DNA from: Pomphorhynchus laevis | Lineage: Eukaryota; Acanthocephala; Palaeacanthocephala; Echinorhynchida; Pomphorhynchidae | Reading direction: 5' to 3' | Assembly (NCBI GenBank): GCA_012934845.2 | Contig: WNNJ02001438.1 | Location: 62,001-126,000, forward strand | Length of the DNA: 64,000 nucleotides | Part shown: positions 32,501 to 37,024 of the stretch, piece by piece | How positions within the stretch are numbered: position 1 is the stretch's first letter | Layout: each line of letters opens with the position of its first letter | Position numbers and translations under genes: made by a program | Notes under the pieces: model-generated | What the model was told of the DNA's origin: nothing | What the model saw: the letters and a program-made list of their open reading frames with translations, nothing else | The model's database searches: none

Positions 32501-35307
32501 TTTGATACACTTTTTGTCTATATTATTAATATATCCATCGTCATAAACGTATCTATCGTAATAACATAAATTGTTTTTACAAAAATGAACTTTGTTGTAA
32601 ATTGATTGTTCAGGTATTAATCTTGATAACTGATTAAGTAGAGAGTAAATTATAGTTTGTTTGAGATAAATTTTAAAAGCAAAATGTTTATCCGGTATAT
32701 TTGTTTGTATTGGTAATCAAATTGGATCATTATAAAAGAAAATAATCTTATTTAAAATTAAATAAAATTATAAAAGCCAAGAATATAATTTAATCATTAA
32801 CTGTATTGTTTATTTTATTTTCTACTATTTTATTAAACATTATTTGATTTAGTGAATGAAATGATTTTTTTATTTTTCGAAAATGCGCAAAACCGTATTG
32901 ATTGTCTCTATAATAAACAAAGCATCATAATTAAAATAAAGGATGAAAATTTTATTTGATATTTCGCTAACCACTTATAGCATCTTCAGAAAATTACCTG
33001 AAATTACCTGATTGTAATTTTCTGAAGATGATAGCAAAGGTTAGCAAAATATCAAATAAAAGTTTCCTCCTTTTTTGATCCAACTCTAATAATTCTTTAT
33101 CAATGAGGATCATTATCAACTATTTACTATTATTGTTATCAATATTTCGATTTTGTGAAACTATCATCAAATCAATCTACAATGTAAAAAAGCAAAAACG
33201 CATCGGCAAAATCGTATAGAAGGTACATGCTGTTTAATTTAGCAAGATGTTACAATCGTTACCATTCATTTTAGAGCTGATTTGCCTATTTAAAAGGTTT
33301 CTTTAATTTTAATTTTGGTTTTACAATAAACCGAAACATTTTTTATCATTATTTGCGAAATCATCTACAATTGTAAAATCGTAAAATTGGAAACTGAAAT
33401 ATTGGTAATAATAATAATTTCTTGTCAGCTAATGCCTTTCCTATTTTCAAGTATGAAATTCAGGTAATTTTCTGAATATGCTAACAAAGTATGGCGAAAT
33501 ATCAATGAAAAAAGTTTTCTCCTTTCGTTGATCCAGATCCAATAATTCTTTATCAATAATACATCATTGCCAACTATTTAAAATCACACCAGTTATCATC
33601 AACTTTTTTAGTTTATTAATAAATATAAGAAAAATTATTTTTAATAATACAATTGAAGGGGTTGCCCGCAAATGGGCTACATATTATTACTTAGATAACG
33701 TTTAATAAAAAGTAGGGGATCATTGGGCTTCGGAATCAAGATTGCATAAGACTCTTCCTGACGCATGCTGAATTCCCCTGCTGAATTGCAGCACTTATGC
33801 GCTGTAGGAAATGGGATTTATAAATTAATTTAAGAATTTATTTTTGATATTTCGCTAACTTCTCTTAACATCTTCGGGAAATTACTGTAATTATTGTAAT
33901 TTAATGTCTATTATATATAACATATAAAAGTAAAATTCTGTAAAGGTAAAATCAAATTTCTTAGATTTATTTTTAAAAAATAAATCTGAAAAATAAATCA
34001 CAGATATGAAGCATATGTTTCGATATATTGATGATATATGTGTATTTAACTCTAATAATTTTTATCCTATAAGTGAACAAATTTATCCAAGTAGATTTAT
34101 TCTTTATAATACTAATATTGATAATAAAGAAGGTATATCTAAATATGAGAATAGTTAAATAAACAACTTTAATATTCAACAAAATATTAAATTTAAAATA
34201 TATAAATCAACAAAATATTATTAAAAATGAATCAGATTTCTTTTACATCTTCAGGTAATTTTCTGAAGATGCTAACAGAAGTTAGCGAAATATCATCAAA
34301 TAAAATTTTCTCTTTGATCCAGCTTCAATAATTCTTTATCAATAATGGATCAGTATTAACTATTAAAAATAATACAAGCTTGTAATTTAAATACGATTAC
34401 GTTCATTTAGAAGTTCACAAATTTTTGAAATGATTGTTCTATAGGCTACAATATAAACAATTATGAACAGACTATCCATTATGAATTTTATGAATAATAC
34501 AAAAGCATTATTCATAAAAGATTGATTTTATTATTATGATTTCTAAAACTAATAATAAATTTGTTCTGATCATACATTCTGTAGAATTCAATAGCTATGC
34601 TAAATACAAATTACTATGTATTTCTTTTGATACATTTTCATCATTTGTCTTGATTTTTTTATTATAATAAAAAATTTAATATATAAAGCATTAAATACAT
34701 TTATACTTATCGAATAATAAATAATTTTTATTTGTATAATCTTACTACTGTAAAATATAGGTCGCATTCTGTGATTAGGATATACATAGTTTAAATTATT
34801 GGAAGCATAATTTTGAATAATTTTGTTCTTTTATAATCTAATTTAATATATACTTTACAATCTAACGTTTTGTCAACTCATTGCTTTTAAGCATATGCAT
34901 CTTTTCGTGATCACACTTAAGTAATATTTATGTCAATGTTTAATTTACCAAATACGACAATGATTATTTAAGGAGGCTATCTTAAGTTTACAATCAAAAC
35001 TATCAAAGCCACGAGTATTGCAAACAGCTCAAACCGTTGACCTATTCGAAGCATTTTTTGATTTATTAAAGATTGATATATCGTATGAAGTTCCTTCTTT
35101 AAAATGGATAAAGGTATATGCGCTAAACAAACTTTGAGCTATTTTATAATTATACATCTCATATAGCAATGCCTTCCAACTTTATTACCTCTATATTCGA
35201 AGTGGTTTGAGTTATTAGCACCGTTTCCGTCCTTCCCAGAAGGAATTTGTCAGTATGATTGCAAGCTAATTTTGTTATATATCTGGAGAAATTTACTACC
35301 CAATGTG
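1573..35307 (+). CDS. Multi-exon gene, possible SPAG17/PF6-like central-pair protein (gene A)
   Basis: Exons are given in separate entries; all have AG/GT borders and most agree in phase. The encoded order is: an N-terminal helical segment (RQIIENGNQYWHVLFCIRAV), a segment like SPAG17 YYEVLTAAKAIMD (EILHALYAALDGAVD), a lysine-rich stretch, a FDDW-containing segment, a second very lysine-rich exon, an acidic region, then an exon with LSEQRKW, MVPKVLILHD and LQSKL that lines up in order with LSEREKK, AVPKGPLLLNYHD and MQSKL of human SPAG17 as I remember it. SPAG17 acts in the C1a projection of the ciliary central pair. Identity is weak and was not tested by search; a different long axonemal protein is possible. 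Exons between 20104 and 28238 are missing from the model, as are the start codon and 3' end. The introns hold most of the Penelope-like elements of the window. Confidence 0.45.
2192..3442. other. AT-rich intron of gene A, nothing recognised
   Basis: Apart from low-complexity A/T runs I see no coding, RNA or mobile-element signal here. Confidence 0.4.
3443..3578. repeat. Foldback (MITE-like) element
   Basis: Imperfect inverted arms of about 50 bp begin with TATAGACATGATATGAA and end with TTCATATCATGTCTATA, around a short centre. Arm-end copies (TCATATCATGTCTATAAA) recur at 46866-46985. No ORF. The family is not recognised. Confidence 0.6.
3640..3906 (+). CDS. Gene A, lysine-rich exons (3640-3745; 3790-3906)
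   Basis: Exon 3640-3745 starts in phase 0, as required by the preceding exon, and encodes RFNQWRSAIRKAKVYLKK and SSENVLKAADAK. It ends in phase 1 before GTAAAA. A 44-nt intron leads to 3790-3906, encoding KRKKAKAAKHATKTKYKR and ending before GTAATA. A basic lysine-rich stretch directly after the N-terminal helices is also what SPAG17/PF6 proteins have. Overlapping ORFs on the minus strand here (3644-3974) are antisense shadows. Confidence 0.5.
4463..4494 (-). ncRNA. Hammerhead ribozyme core, family 1
   Basis: Minus-strand order: CUGAAGA, an extra U, stem II GCUAAC/GUUAGC with loop AGAA, then GAAA and UAUC. Stem II is perfect. A 4-bp stem I (UUUU/AAAA) is possible and the cleavage site would follow the C of UAUC. 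Confidence 0.7.
4542..4573 (+). ncRNA. Hammerhead ribozyme core, family 1 (inverted partner)
   Basis: Same architecture as the copy at 4463-4494; the core CUGAAGA and GAAA is intact, with one mismatch in stem II (GCCAAC/GUUAGC). Confidence 0.6.
4745..4865 (+). mobile_element. Naiad-type PLE tail, fragment
   Basis: It ends in AAATACGTAGACTCA followed by a degraded TTAGCTGATTT, the shared 3' terminus of the Naiad copies in this window. No coding part. Confidence 0.55.
5282..5735. repeat. Nested inverted repeats with a hammerhead-like core
   Basis: Two palindromes: arms about 5432-5475 and 5545-5590 (AGACGGTGATTTGAGACAACG and its complement), and arms about 5606-5660 and 5675-5731 (ACGTTTCACGTG, GGCTGACGA). 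Just upstream, 5368-5393 on the minus strand reads CUGAUGA, GAGU, loop CAAUUA, GCUC, GAAAC: a hammerhead catalytic core without the extra U. No coding sequence. Probably the termini of another PLE; the family is not named. Confidence 0.55.
5818..7370 (+). CDS. Gene A, six exons with the FDDW segment
   Basis: Exons: 5818-5863 (start uncertain), 6035-6112, 6159-6215, 6260-6349, 6636-6704, 7272-7370. All internal junctions are phase 1 and the joined frame is open. The product reads SVPNYFGALDIDDTSKDV, then IEALSCCLGDIDMEYYK, then YDVLKLLTRDLSFDDWK, then TKLNMNKLRKFESDP and FVKWLSSI. Two introns are 46 and 44 nt. The fifth exon uses the GTAAGT at 6705, not the GTATGT four bases earlier, because only that choice keeps the next exon open. 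The first exon needs another upstream exon to match the phase of 3906. Confidence 0.6.
7783..8075 (+). mobile_element. Naiad 3' tail, truncated copy
   Basis: It starts at CGTCATTAGCACGTATTTT, includes GGGGCCGAAACCTGATAGCA of the structured 3' UTR element, and fades before the usual CGTAGACTCAGTTAGC end. Confidence 0.65.
8074..9424 (+). mobile_element. Composite of two Naiad tails around a 79-codon ORF; copy 1 of a 1.35-kb repeat
   Basis: Two Naiad tails (about 8398-8775 and 9130-9424) flank a segment carrying the minus-strand ORF 8756-8995. The whole block is repeated at 35349-36698 with only about six differences that I can see. The second tail lacks its last 60 bp here and instead runs into a partial repeat of the ORF (9424-9570). 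Such high identity means a recent transposition, a segmental duplication or an assembly artefact. Confidence 0.75.
8756..8995 (-). CDS. 79-codon ORF inside the composite element, function unknown
   Basis: It begins MTKYYLSVLINEFDAAS and contains SLFSFLGISTSNLWKAMSVL; the last codons (KSAN and stop) are read from the Naiad terminus AAATCAGCTAAC. No known domain recognised. An identical ORF lies at 36029-36268 and a partial copy at 9424-9540. It may be a passenger sequence picked up between two Naiad tails, or an exon fragment. Preservation in two copies simply reflects the recent duplication. Confidence 0.3.
   Translation of the reverse strand: MTKYYLSVLINEFDAASLFSFLGISTSNLWKAMSVLIKRLTNIAQPEHDDGPNNDIDLINFPQLIRQINILMKQIKSAN
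9650..12890 (-). mobile_element. I-like LINE remnant with ORF1, endonuclease and RT pieces
   Basis: Read on the minus strand, from 12890 down. First an ORF1 start (MEDITMEPPNSQDKPFLCC), then a zinc-knuckle region near 12150-12235 (HCGDQ, ANCGEKHKACDH). Next an APE-type endonuclease piece near 11530-11580 (NPDIILLQKA). Then RT pieces at 10678-10923 and 10154-10444 (VGLDIAAAFDNLNNNLIFDT, VPQSSQLSPILF), with the catalytic FADD box near 10100-10130. A gag-like CCHC ORF1 plus APE plus RT fits the I group. The frame is broken many times and the length (3.2 kb) is about half of a full element, so it is inactive. Confidence 0.75.
10154..10444 (-). pseudogene. LINE reverse transcriptase fragment (RT blocks 3-4)
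   Basis: A 96-codon open piece with LDIAAAFDNL (catalytic Asp of block A) and VPQSSQLSPILF (the PQGSxLSP box, with G changed to S). The FADD box follows in another frame just downstream, so at least one frameshift separates the two catalytic blocks. Confidence 0.75.
13150..13310 (+). CDS. Gene A, exon with acidic/polar linker
   Basis: The acceptor is TATTTGCAG at 13149 and the donor is GTGAGA at 13311. The exon starts in phase 1, matching the end of exon 7272-7370, and ends in phase 0. It encodes TKNAVINEENGNTV, DAVYVSPDEKS and DVDDRVPNVNQNENKTKKVK, a disordered polar stretch that turns basic at its end. Its donor and the next 70 nt of intron are repeated at 14166-14240 (separate entry). Confidence 0.6.
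13378..13640 (+). mobile_element. Naiad 3' tail inserted 67 bp after a gene A exon
   Basis: It starts abruptly at CCAAAACCTGATAGCATAGC, inside the structured 3' UTR element, and runs to CGTAGACTCAGTTAGC. The 5' truncation is typical of retroelements. Confidence 0.7.
14166..14335 (+). repeat. Duplicated exon donor plus Naiad tail end
   Basis: AAAGTCAAGGTGAGATAATC and the next 60 nt repeat the end of exon 13150-13310 and its intron start. The copy then jumps to the last part of the Naiad tail (to CGTAGACTCAGTTAGCTT), skipping the middle of 13378-13640. It carries a second, probably unused, copy of the donor site. Confidence 0.7.
14345..14780 (+). CDS. Gene A, large very lysine-rich exon
   Basis: A 436-nt exon after TTGTTTTCCAAG, phase 0 to phase 1, donor GTATGT. 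It encodes about 145 residues with roughly a third lysine (for example KKKLLNPLKDNAKQ, KKKRIKAGGARFQKN and KKKKLAMKKTVKN) and ends in an acidic GEEIDRTKVRVENG segment. This is a disordered basic region; SPAG17/PF6 proteins are known for such lysine-rich blocks. Its acceptor lies only about 30 nt from the end of an inserted Naiad tail, so the insertion stopped just short of the splice signal. Confidence 0.6.
17000..17260. mobile_element. Hammerhead-bearing PLE unit pair (family 1)
   Basis: Inverted pair with cores at 17116-17147 (minus, intact CUGAAGA and GAAA) and 17167-17198 (plus; CUGAGGA and a changed GAAA box). Followed by a minus-strand Naiad RT fragment from about 17270. Confidence 0.7.
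17320..17850 (-). mobile_element. Naiad RT fragments around a TA microsatellite
   Basis: On the minus strand the sequence carries pieces of the RT core: the YIDD region (around 17370-17395, changed), and around 17600-17700 the segment that in intact copies reads VPMGGNSSPIIADL. A second, inverted piece at 17420-17460 makes a palindrome. The block 17465-17850 is the reverse complement of 26400-26760, nearly without change. Confidence 0.7.
17493..17534. repeat. (TA)n microsatellite
   Basis: A run of about 20 TA units between two Naiad fragments. Naiad elements are reported to insert preferentially in microsatellites. Confidence 0.9.
17870..18395 (+). mobile_element. Two tandem PLE terminal units with hammerhead cores
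   Basis: Each unit starts with CAGTGAAAGCAGCTGTTT, a hairpin made by CTACG and CGTAGC around AATAGCAGCACTGCC, then about 60 nt, then a hammerhead core (17981-18012 and 18285-18316, both with one or two changed core bases) and the TTATCAATAATGGATCATT tail. Between them lies a minus-strand Naiad RT piece. The arrangement looks like pseudo-LTRs in tandem. Confidence 0.65.
18747..20104 (+). CDS. Gene A, five exons including a 25-nt microexon
   Basis: Exons: 18747-18841, 19211-19235 (25 nt), 19655-19747, 19802-19903, 19950-20104. Phases run 1-0, 0-1, 1-1, 1-1, 1-0. They encode KYVHDVYEKFIKRYPTPV, the microexon peptide SNAACNDS, KDYQLAKKVQLYMDNVK, an acidic KDDELLSVEDYAEIDSTMD stretch and EIIDGKQLIVTRED to HPFERIHDWLM. 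The microexon is needed to pass from phase 0 to phase 1 and has a good GTAAGT donor. What follows 20104 is unclear: a coding-like stretch at 20113-20240 does not join in phase. Confidence 0.6.
19285..19575 (+). repeat. Minisatellite of about 75 bp, four to five copies
   Basis: The motif GAGATATTTAAAAC, then AAATATTAAATACTGTTT and ACATAAAAAA, recurs about five times with small changes, the last units shortened. It lies in the gene A intron just upstream of the exon at 19655. Confidence 0.75.
20105..21990. other. Intron sequence with no clear feature
   Basis: A coding-like stretch at 20113-20240 (open in one frame) and a possible short exon at 20275-20300 could not be joined in phase to the neighbouring exons. 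The rest is AT-rich with no recognised repeat. Confidence 0.35.
22015..22046 (+). ncRNA. Hammerhead ribozyme core, family 1
   Basis: CUGAAGA, U, stem II ACUAAC/GUUAGC with loop AGAA (first pair lost), GAAA, UAUC. Confidence 0.55.
22397..22428 (-). ncRNA. Hammerhead ribozyme core, family 1
   Basis: CUGAAGA, U, stem II GCUAAU/GUUAGC (closing pair nearest the loop is U-G), GAAA, UAUC; the core is intact. Confidence 0.6.
23243..23332 (-). ncRNA. Conserved structured element in the Naiad 3' UTR
   Basis: Minus-strand pairings: AUCAUUAG (23325-23332) with CUGAUGAC (23243-23250); GGCCCC (23310-23315) with GGGGCC (23277-23282); CUGCUAUG (23301-23308) with CAUAGCAG (23257-23264). The last two cross, so the fold is a pseudoknot inside a closing stem. 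GGGGCCGAAACCUGAUAGCA is the best conserved part across copies (7.86, 9.2, 36.5 and 61.77 kb). Possible roles are RT recognition of the template, translation control or self-cleavage; none is shown. Confidence 0.55.
23381..24169 (-). pseudogene. Naiad reverse transcriptase, catalytic core and C-terminus in broken frames
   Basis: Around 23945-23985 the minus strand encodes VKGVPMGGNSSPIIADL (RT block B), and around 23830-23850 YIDDICVF (block C with the catalytic Asp pair). The frame shifts soon after YIDD, and the C-terminal stretch 23842-23381 is open from EHIYPESLILNKTN to KLLSGKFLWMDNK and stop. Three or more ORF pieces share one RT, so this copy does not make it in one frame. Confidence 0.8.
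24170..25492 (-). CDS. Naiad reverse transcriptase, N-terminal and central part
   Basis: 440 codons. The CxC motif ETECNCKSLSF lies near residue 145, the linker mark of N-terminal-endonuclease PLEs. RT blocks follow: IITTIDKASNNFVFICKK (block 1 region), YWNPKLHKNPIKPRFICSA (block 2a/2) and NINTYDFSTLYTNLDLVDI (block A, with catalytic Asp in YDFSTLY). The protein is related to telomerase RT. The frame stops just after block A, and the remaining blocks lie in other frames downstream. Rich in Asn and Lys because of the AT bias. Confidence 0.85.
   Translation of the reverse strand: MYINEQLEILKQLLSDNKLKDLYVNIRSFSKDIICSINQKLINDYDRLSCIIDSYCNTKYYNRTINVNNNNRKYTLTINFINKCIDNINIAGLLNNSKSKEIIGSDLSKYIPKIRYKLLPPLGRKICNYNKELKSICNDNIRNIMETECNCKSLSFDKINEHICTHNLELIENCELRKLLSKGYKYRLNNNNDKNKIYNSLYNNLNDYFSKLINSESSNISKIKIWKDYIFDKIKNKMKITNNYKRKDKINKDMYKELTKLKDNYIITTIDKASNNFVFICKKLYYDILMKEVNSNDLNVNPTYERSELSLETIITSHCSIMDKKGIKVELDNKTIPILYWNPKLHKNPIKPRFICSAFKCTLKPLSVYMNKILKVIKAHFKKYCKVIEINTGIKHYFSINSTKEFLEQTKGINFQNINTYDFSTLYTNLDLVDIKEALV
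25483..26097 (-). CDS. GIY-YIG endonuclease ORF of the Naiad element
   Basis: 204 codons. Residues about 18-60 hold a cysteine-rich part (FKCNRKNCIVCD and NNNCNCN). The nuclease core begins with GVVYLIQCTCGLQYIGKT (the GIY and YIG strands), followed by RFRQHIYNIQHN with the conserved Arg/His region and a later EDFWIKTLNSMYPLGLN segment. The enzyme nicks the target DNA to prime reverse transcription. The frame ends ten bases after the start codon of the RT ORF. At the overlap the zero-frame codons TTA AAA AAG contain A AAA AAG, a classical -1 slippery heptamer; slipping there would enter the RT frame. A simple one-base indel is the plainer explanation. No selenocysteine-type UGA is seen in the cysteine motifs. 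Confidence 0.85.
   Translation of the reverse strand: MYSTILEKYVSTNDFNFRSFKCNRKNCIVCDVINNNNCIVSNTTNKCFSLNINNNCNCNTAGVVYLIQCTCGLQYIGKTYQMLKTRFRQHIYNIQHNSQTIFHKHMRLIGHDIKNCKLFILEHIIEENISILNQKLLEKEDFWIKTLNSMYPLGLNDVVQGIGRSSIIHNKQLYYNNPVKRKPRSHGDKRIGKIELKILKKICI
26180..26211 (-). ncRNA. Hammerhead core 83 nt upstream of the Naiad ORF
   Basis: CUGAAGA, U, stem II GCAAAC/GUAAGC (one mismatch), loop AGAU, GAAA, UAUC. On the element's own strand it lies in the 5' leader of the endonuclease ORF that starts at 26097. Confidence 0.6.
26370..26401 (-). ncRNA. Hammerhead ribozyme core, family 1
   Basis: CUGAAGA, U, stem II GUUAAC/GUUAGC (one U-G pair), loop AGAA, GAAA, UAUC; core intact. Confidence 0.65.
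26400..27340 (+). mobile_element. Naiad RT fragments (3 pieces, sense on +)
   Basis: Pieces at 26440-26700, 26890-26950 and 27040-27320 carry the RT block B and YIDD neighbourhoods in damaged form (for example SINQNYLNVRTSIF then LPMG near 27100-27160, and CVFNSNNFYSISEQIYPSRF near 27257-27310). They end at the same point, after an AATATAACTAATATT-like sequence, as pieces at 17.28 and 18.09 kb. That shared break suggests an internally deleted subfamily and not independent decay. Confidence 0.7.
27385..27600 (-). mobile_element. PLE terminal unit with degraded hammerhead core
   Basis: Same unit as at 17.87-18.4 kb, reversed: GGATCGAAGAAAAG, a changed core (27448-27479), then the CGTAGC hairpin and CAGCTGATTTTACTG. 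Confidence 0.65.
27700..27995 (-). pseudogene. C-terminal GIY-YIG endonuclease fragment of a canonical PLE
   Basis: The minus strand reads GVVYKISYLECN, then in another frame GTTGQPLETILKDHNNTLKN, then KETNCFNRKILEAYYIHK. The order VVY, YVGxTGQPLExRLKDH and RKILEAxxI is that of endonucleases at the C-terminus of Penelope/Poseidon-type polyproteins, and differs from the Naiad nuclease at 26 kb. At least two frame breaks. Confidence 0.7.
28238..28416 (+). CDS. Gene A exon with the LSEQRK / VPKVLILHD motifs
   Basis: The acceptor TCCTCTTTTAG ends at 28237 and the donor is GTATGT at 28417; phase 1 to phase 0. It encodes YIPLNMSLSEQRKWGC, NQYDAIMVPKVLILHDIS and FSQHFQKIK. The order LSE-x2-K, then VPK plus hydrophobics and HD, matches a conserved part of SPAG17 as I recall it and is the best single argument for that identity. 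Confidence 0.6.
28958..28990 (-). ncRNA. Hammerhead ribozyme core, family 3
   Basis: CUGAAGA, U, stem II GAUGCC/GGCAUC with loop AGCUA, GAAA, UAUU. Stem II is perfect and differs from family 1 at most positions on both sides. Confidence 0.7.
29118..29150 (+). ncRNA. Hammerhead ribozyme core, family 3 (inverted partner)
   Basis: Same core as 28958-28990. Here stem I pairs AAUUG before the core with CAAUU right after GAAAUAUU, five base pairs, placing the cleavage site after UAUU. Confidence 0.7.
29270..32930. other. Intron of gene A; only degenerate repeats
   Basis: At 30105-30640 three degenerate copies of an about 75-bp unit are seen (ACAGATTAAATGACCTGC, then TGGAAATCTATTT). Between them are repeats of ATTACAGCATG and of a GTGGTTAGATCGTG / TTCGTGACGATA motif also present near 4700-4755. 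Otherwise AT-rich sequence with no gene. Confidence 0.5.
32935..33135. mobile_element. Head-to-head hammerhead unit pair (family 1)
   Basis: The core at 32958-32989 (minus) has intact CUGAAGA and GAAA; the plus core at 33022-33053 has a changed GAAA box. The outer part ends in TCATTATCAACTATTTA. A further single, degraded unit follows at 33462-33590. Confidence 0.7.
33838..34190 (+). mobile_element. Naiad fragment with an intact YIDD block
   Basis: After a minus-strand hammerhead unit (33846-33877, one core change), the plus strand at about 34011-34150 is open and encodes KHMFRYIDDICVF, NSNNFYPISEQIYPSRFIL and NTNIDNKEG. This is the RT catalytic YIDD motif, better kept here than in the long copy at 23.8 kb. 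The ORF on the opposite strand is a shadow. Confidence 0.75.
34263..34294 (+). ncRNA. Hammerhead ribozyme core, family 1, consensus copy
   Basis: A perfect match to the family consensus: CUGAAGA, U, GCUAAC/GUUAGC with loop AGAA, GAAA, UAUC. Single, unpaired unit. Confidence 0.7.
34973..35307 (+). CDS. Gene A, last recognised exons (34973-35113; 35167-35307)
   Basis: Both exons are phase 0 at both ends and are split by a 53-nt intron. They encode EAILSLQSKLSKPRVLQTAQ, VDLFEAFFDLLKIDISYE, then QCLPTLLPLYSKWFELLAP and YDCKLILLYIWRNLLPNV, which looks like a helical hydrophobic domain. The donor at 35308 is GTATGA, so the message continues, but no further gene A exon is seen before gene B starts in phase 0 at 37025. 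LQSKL at the first border fits SPAG17; the rest is unrecognised. Confidence 0.55.
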
Positions 35308-35348
35308 GTATGATATTTTATTCTAATTAAAGATTGATGTGATTATCT

Positions 35349-36757
35349 ATTTTTAATTTCTAACTTTACATATTTAATGTGATCCAGATTACATGATCTG
35401 ATACAATATCAAAAATTAGTAAGATATCCGTTGAATAAAATATTAATTATAAAATAATTATTCCTAATTTAAAAAGACGGATCACGATCACTTCTAATTA
35501 AATTTAAATTTATTATCATGTATAAAAACTGTTTAACAGTATCCGCACAACTCACTGATGATTGACATTTTATATCTTTGTTTTTCTCATATTATATAAT
35601 TAAGAATATTATATTATTGTTTGAACAAATTATTTTAAAATAATAATTTTCTTATTATCATCAGATTATTTTCCATCCTATAATCCTTATTATGATACAT
35701 AGTCTGTTATTTATTAGTAAATTCATAAAAATTGACTTTTATTTTAATTTGTAATTTTAACTTGATATAATTATTTATTATTAAAACGTATTTTCATTTA
35801 CCATATTTTATAATTTTAACTGATATTATTTATTAGTCAATTCAAAATTTTTTGTTTTTAATTTCAATTTTTTATTTTAACTTGATATAAATTATATAAA
35901 ATATTTATATCAATCATTTATAATTATTTATTATCTAATTATTAAATTTATATTTATTGATTTAGCATTATTATTTTATATTTATTTTTATTAATTTATT
36001 ATTTTATAATTATATTAAATGCGTAGACTCAGTTAGCTGATTTGATTTGCTTCATAAGAATGTTTATTTGCCTAATTAATTGAGGGAAGTTAATAAGATC
36101 TATGTCGTTATTAGGTCCATCGTCATGTTCCGGTTGTGCTATATTAGTTAGCCGCTTTATCAAAACGCTCATTGCTTTCCATAAGTTGCTTGTAGAGATA
36201 CCTAAGAATGAAAATAGGGAGGCAGCATCAAATTCGTTTATGAGTACGGAAAGATAATACTTCGTCATTTTCTATTTTTTATTTATTTTATAAAATATTA
36301 TAAAATATATTATAAAATATATTATTTTATACAATATTATATTTAATATACAAAGTATATTAAATATACTTTGCATTGGAATAATATATTAGATAATTAA
36401 ATTTTGTCAGAGGAGATTCGTCATTAGCATGTATTTTGCCCTGATGCTATATTAGGTCCATGAATAGGGGCCGAAACCTGATAGCATTGCAGTTCCTTCC
36501 GATGACCTCTAATCCTTATTCTGATACAGCGTCTGTTATTTATTAGTCTATACATAAAAATGATTGTTATTTAAAATTTCAATTTTTTATTTTACCTTGA
36601 TTTAAATTATATAAAATATTTATATCAATCATTTATAATTATTTATTATCTAATTATTAAATTTTGTTTTATTGATTTAGCATTATCATTTTATATTTAT
36701 TTTTATTTATTTATTATTTTATAATTATATTAAATACGTAGACTCAGTTAGCAGATT
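35349..36757 (+). mobile_element. Composite Naiad-tail element, copy 2 of the 1.35-kb repeat
   Basis: Near-identical to 8074-9424 up to 36698, then continues to the proper Naiad end TACGTAGACTCAGTTAGC, so this copy is the more complete. It fills almost the whole space between the last gene A exon and the first gene B exon. Contains the ORF 36029-36268 (minus), identical to 8756-8995. Confidence 0.75.
36029..36268 (-). CDS. 79-codon ORF in the composite element, second copy
   Basis: The protein is identical to the ORF at 8756-8995; see there. Not recognised. Confidence 0.3.
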   Translation of the reverse strand: MTKYYLSVLINEFDAASLFSFLGISTSNLWKAMSVLIKRLTNIAQPEHDDGPNNDIDLINFPQLIRQINILMKQIKSAN

Positions 36758-37024
36758 TGAAAGTGTTCACCAGATTAGAAAGTGTTTATCACCAGTTTTA
36801 ATGGTAGATAAAAGTTAAGTACCATTGTTTTGGAAAACTAATTGGAAATCAGTTTTGGTAATTGGTGAAAATTGCCATTTATTTTGTTAACAAAAATGCT
36901 TCAAAGGTAGTTGGCGCCAAATTTATTTGAAATAATTTTAATTGCACATTTTTTGCTGTCATTTGAATTATATTTTACTAAAACAATGATTTTAGAAAAC
37001 TGCTAACGTTTTTGTATTTTGTAG

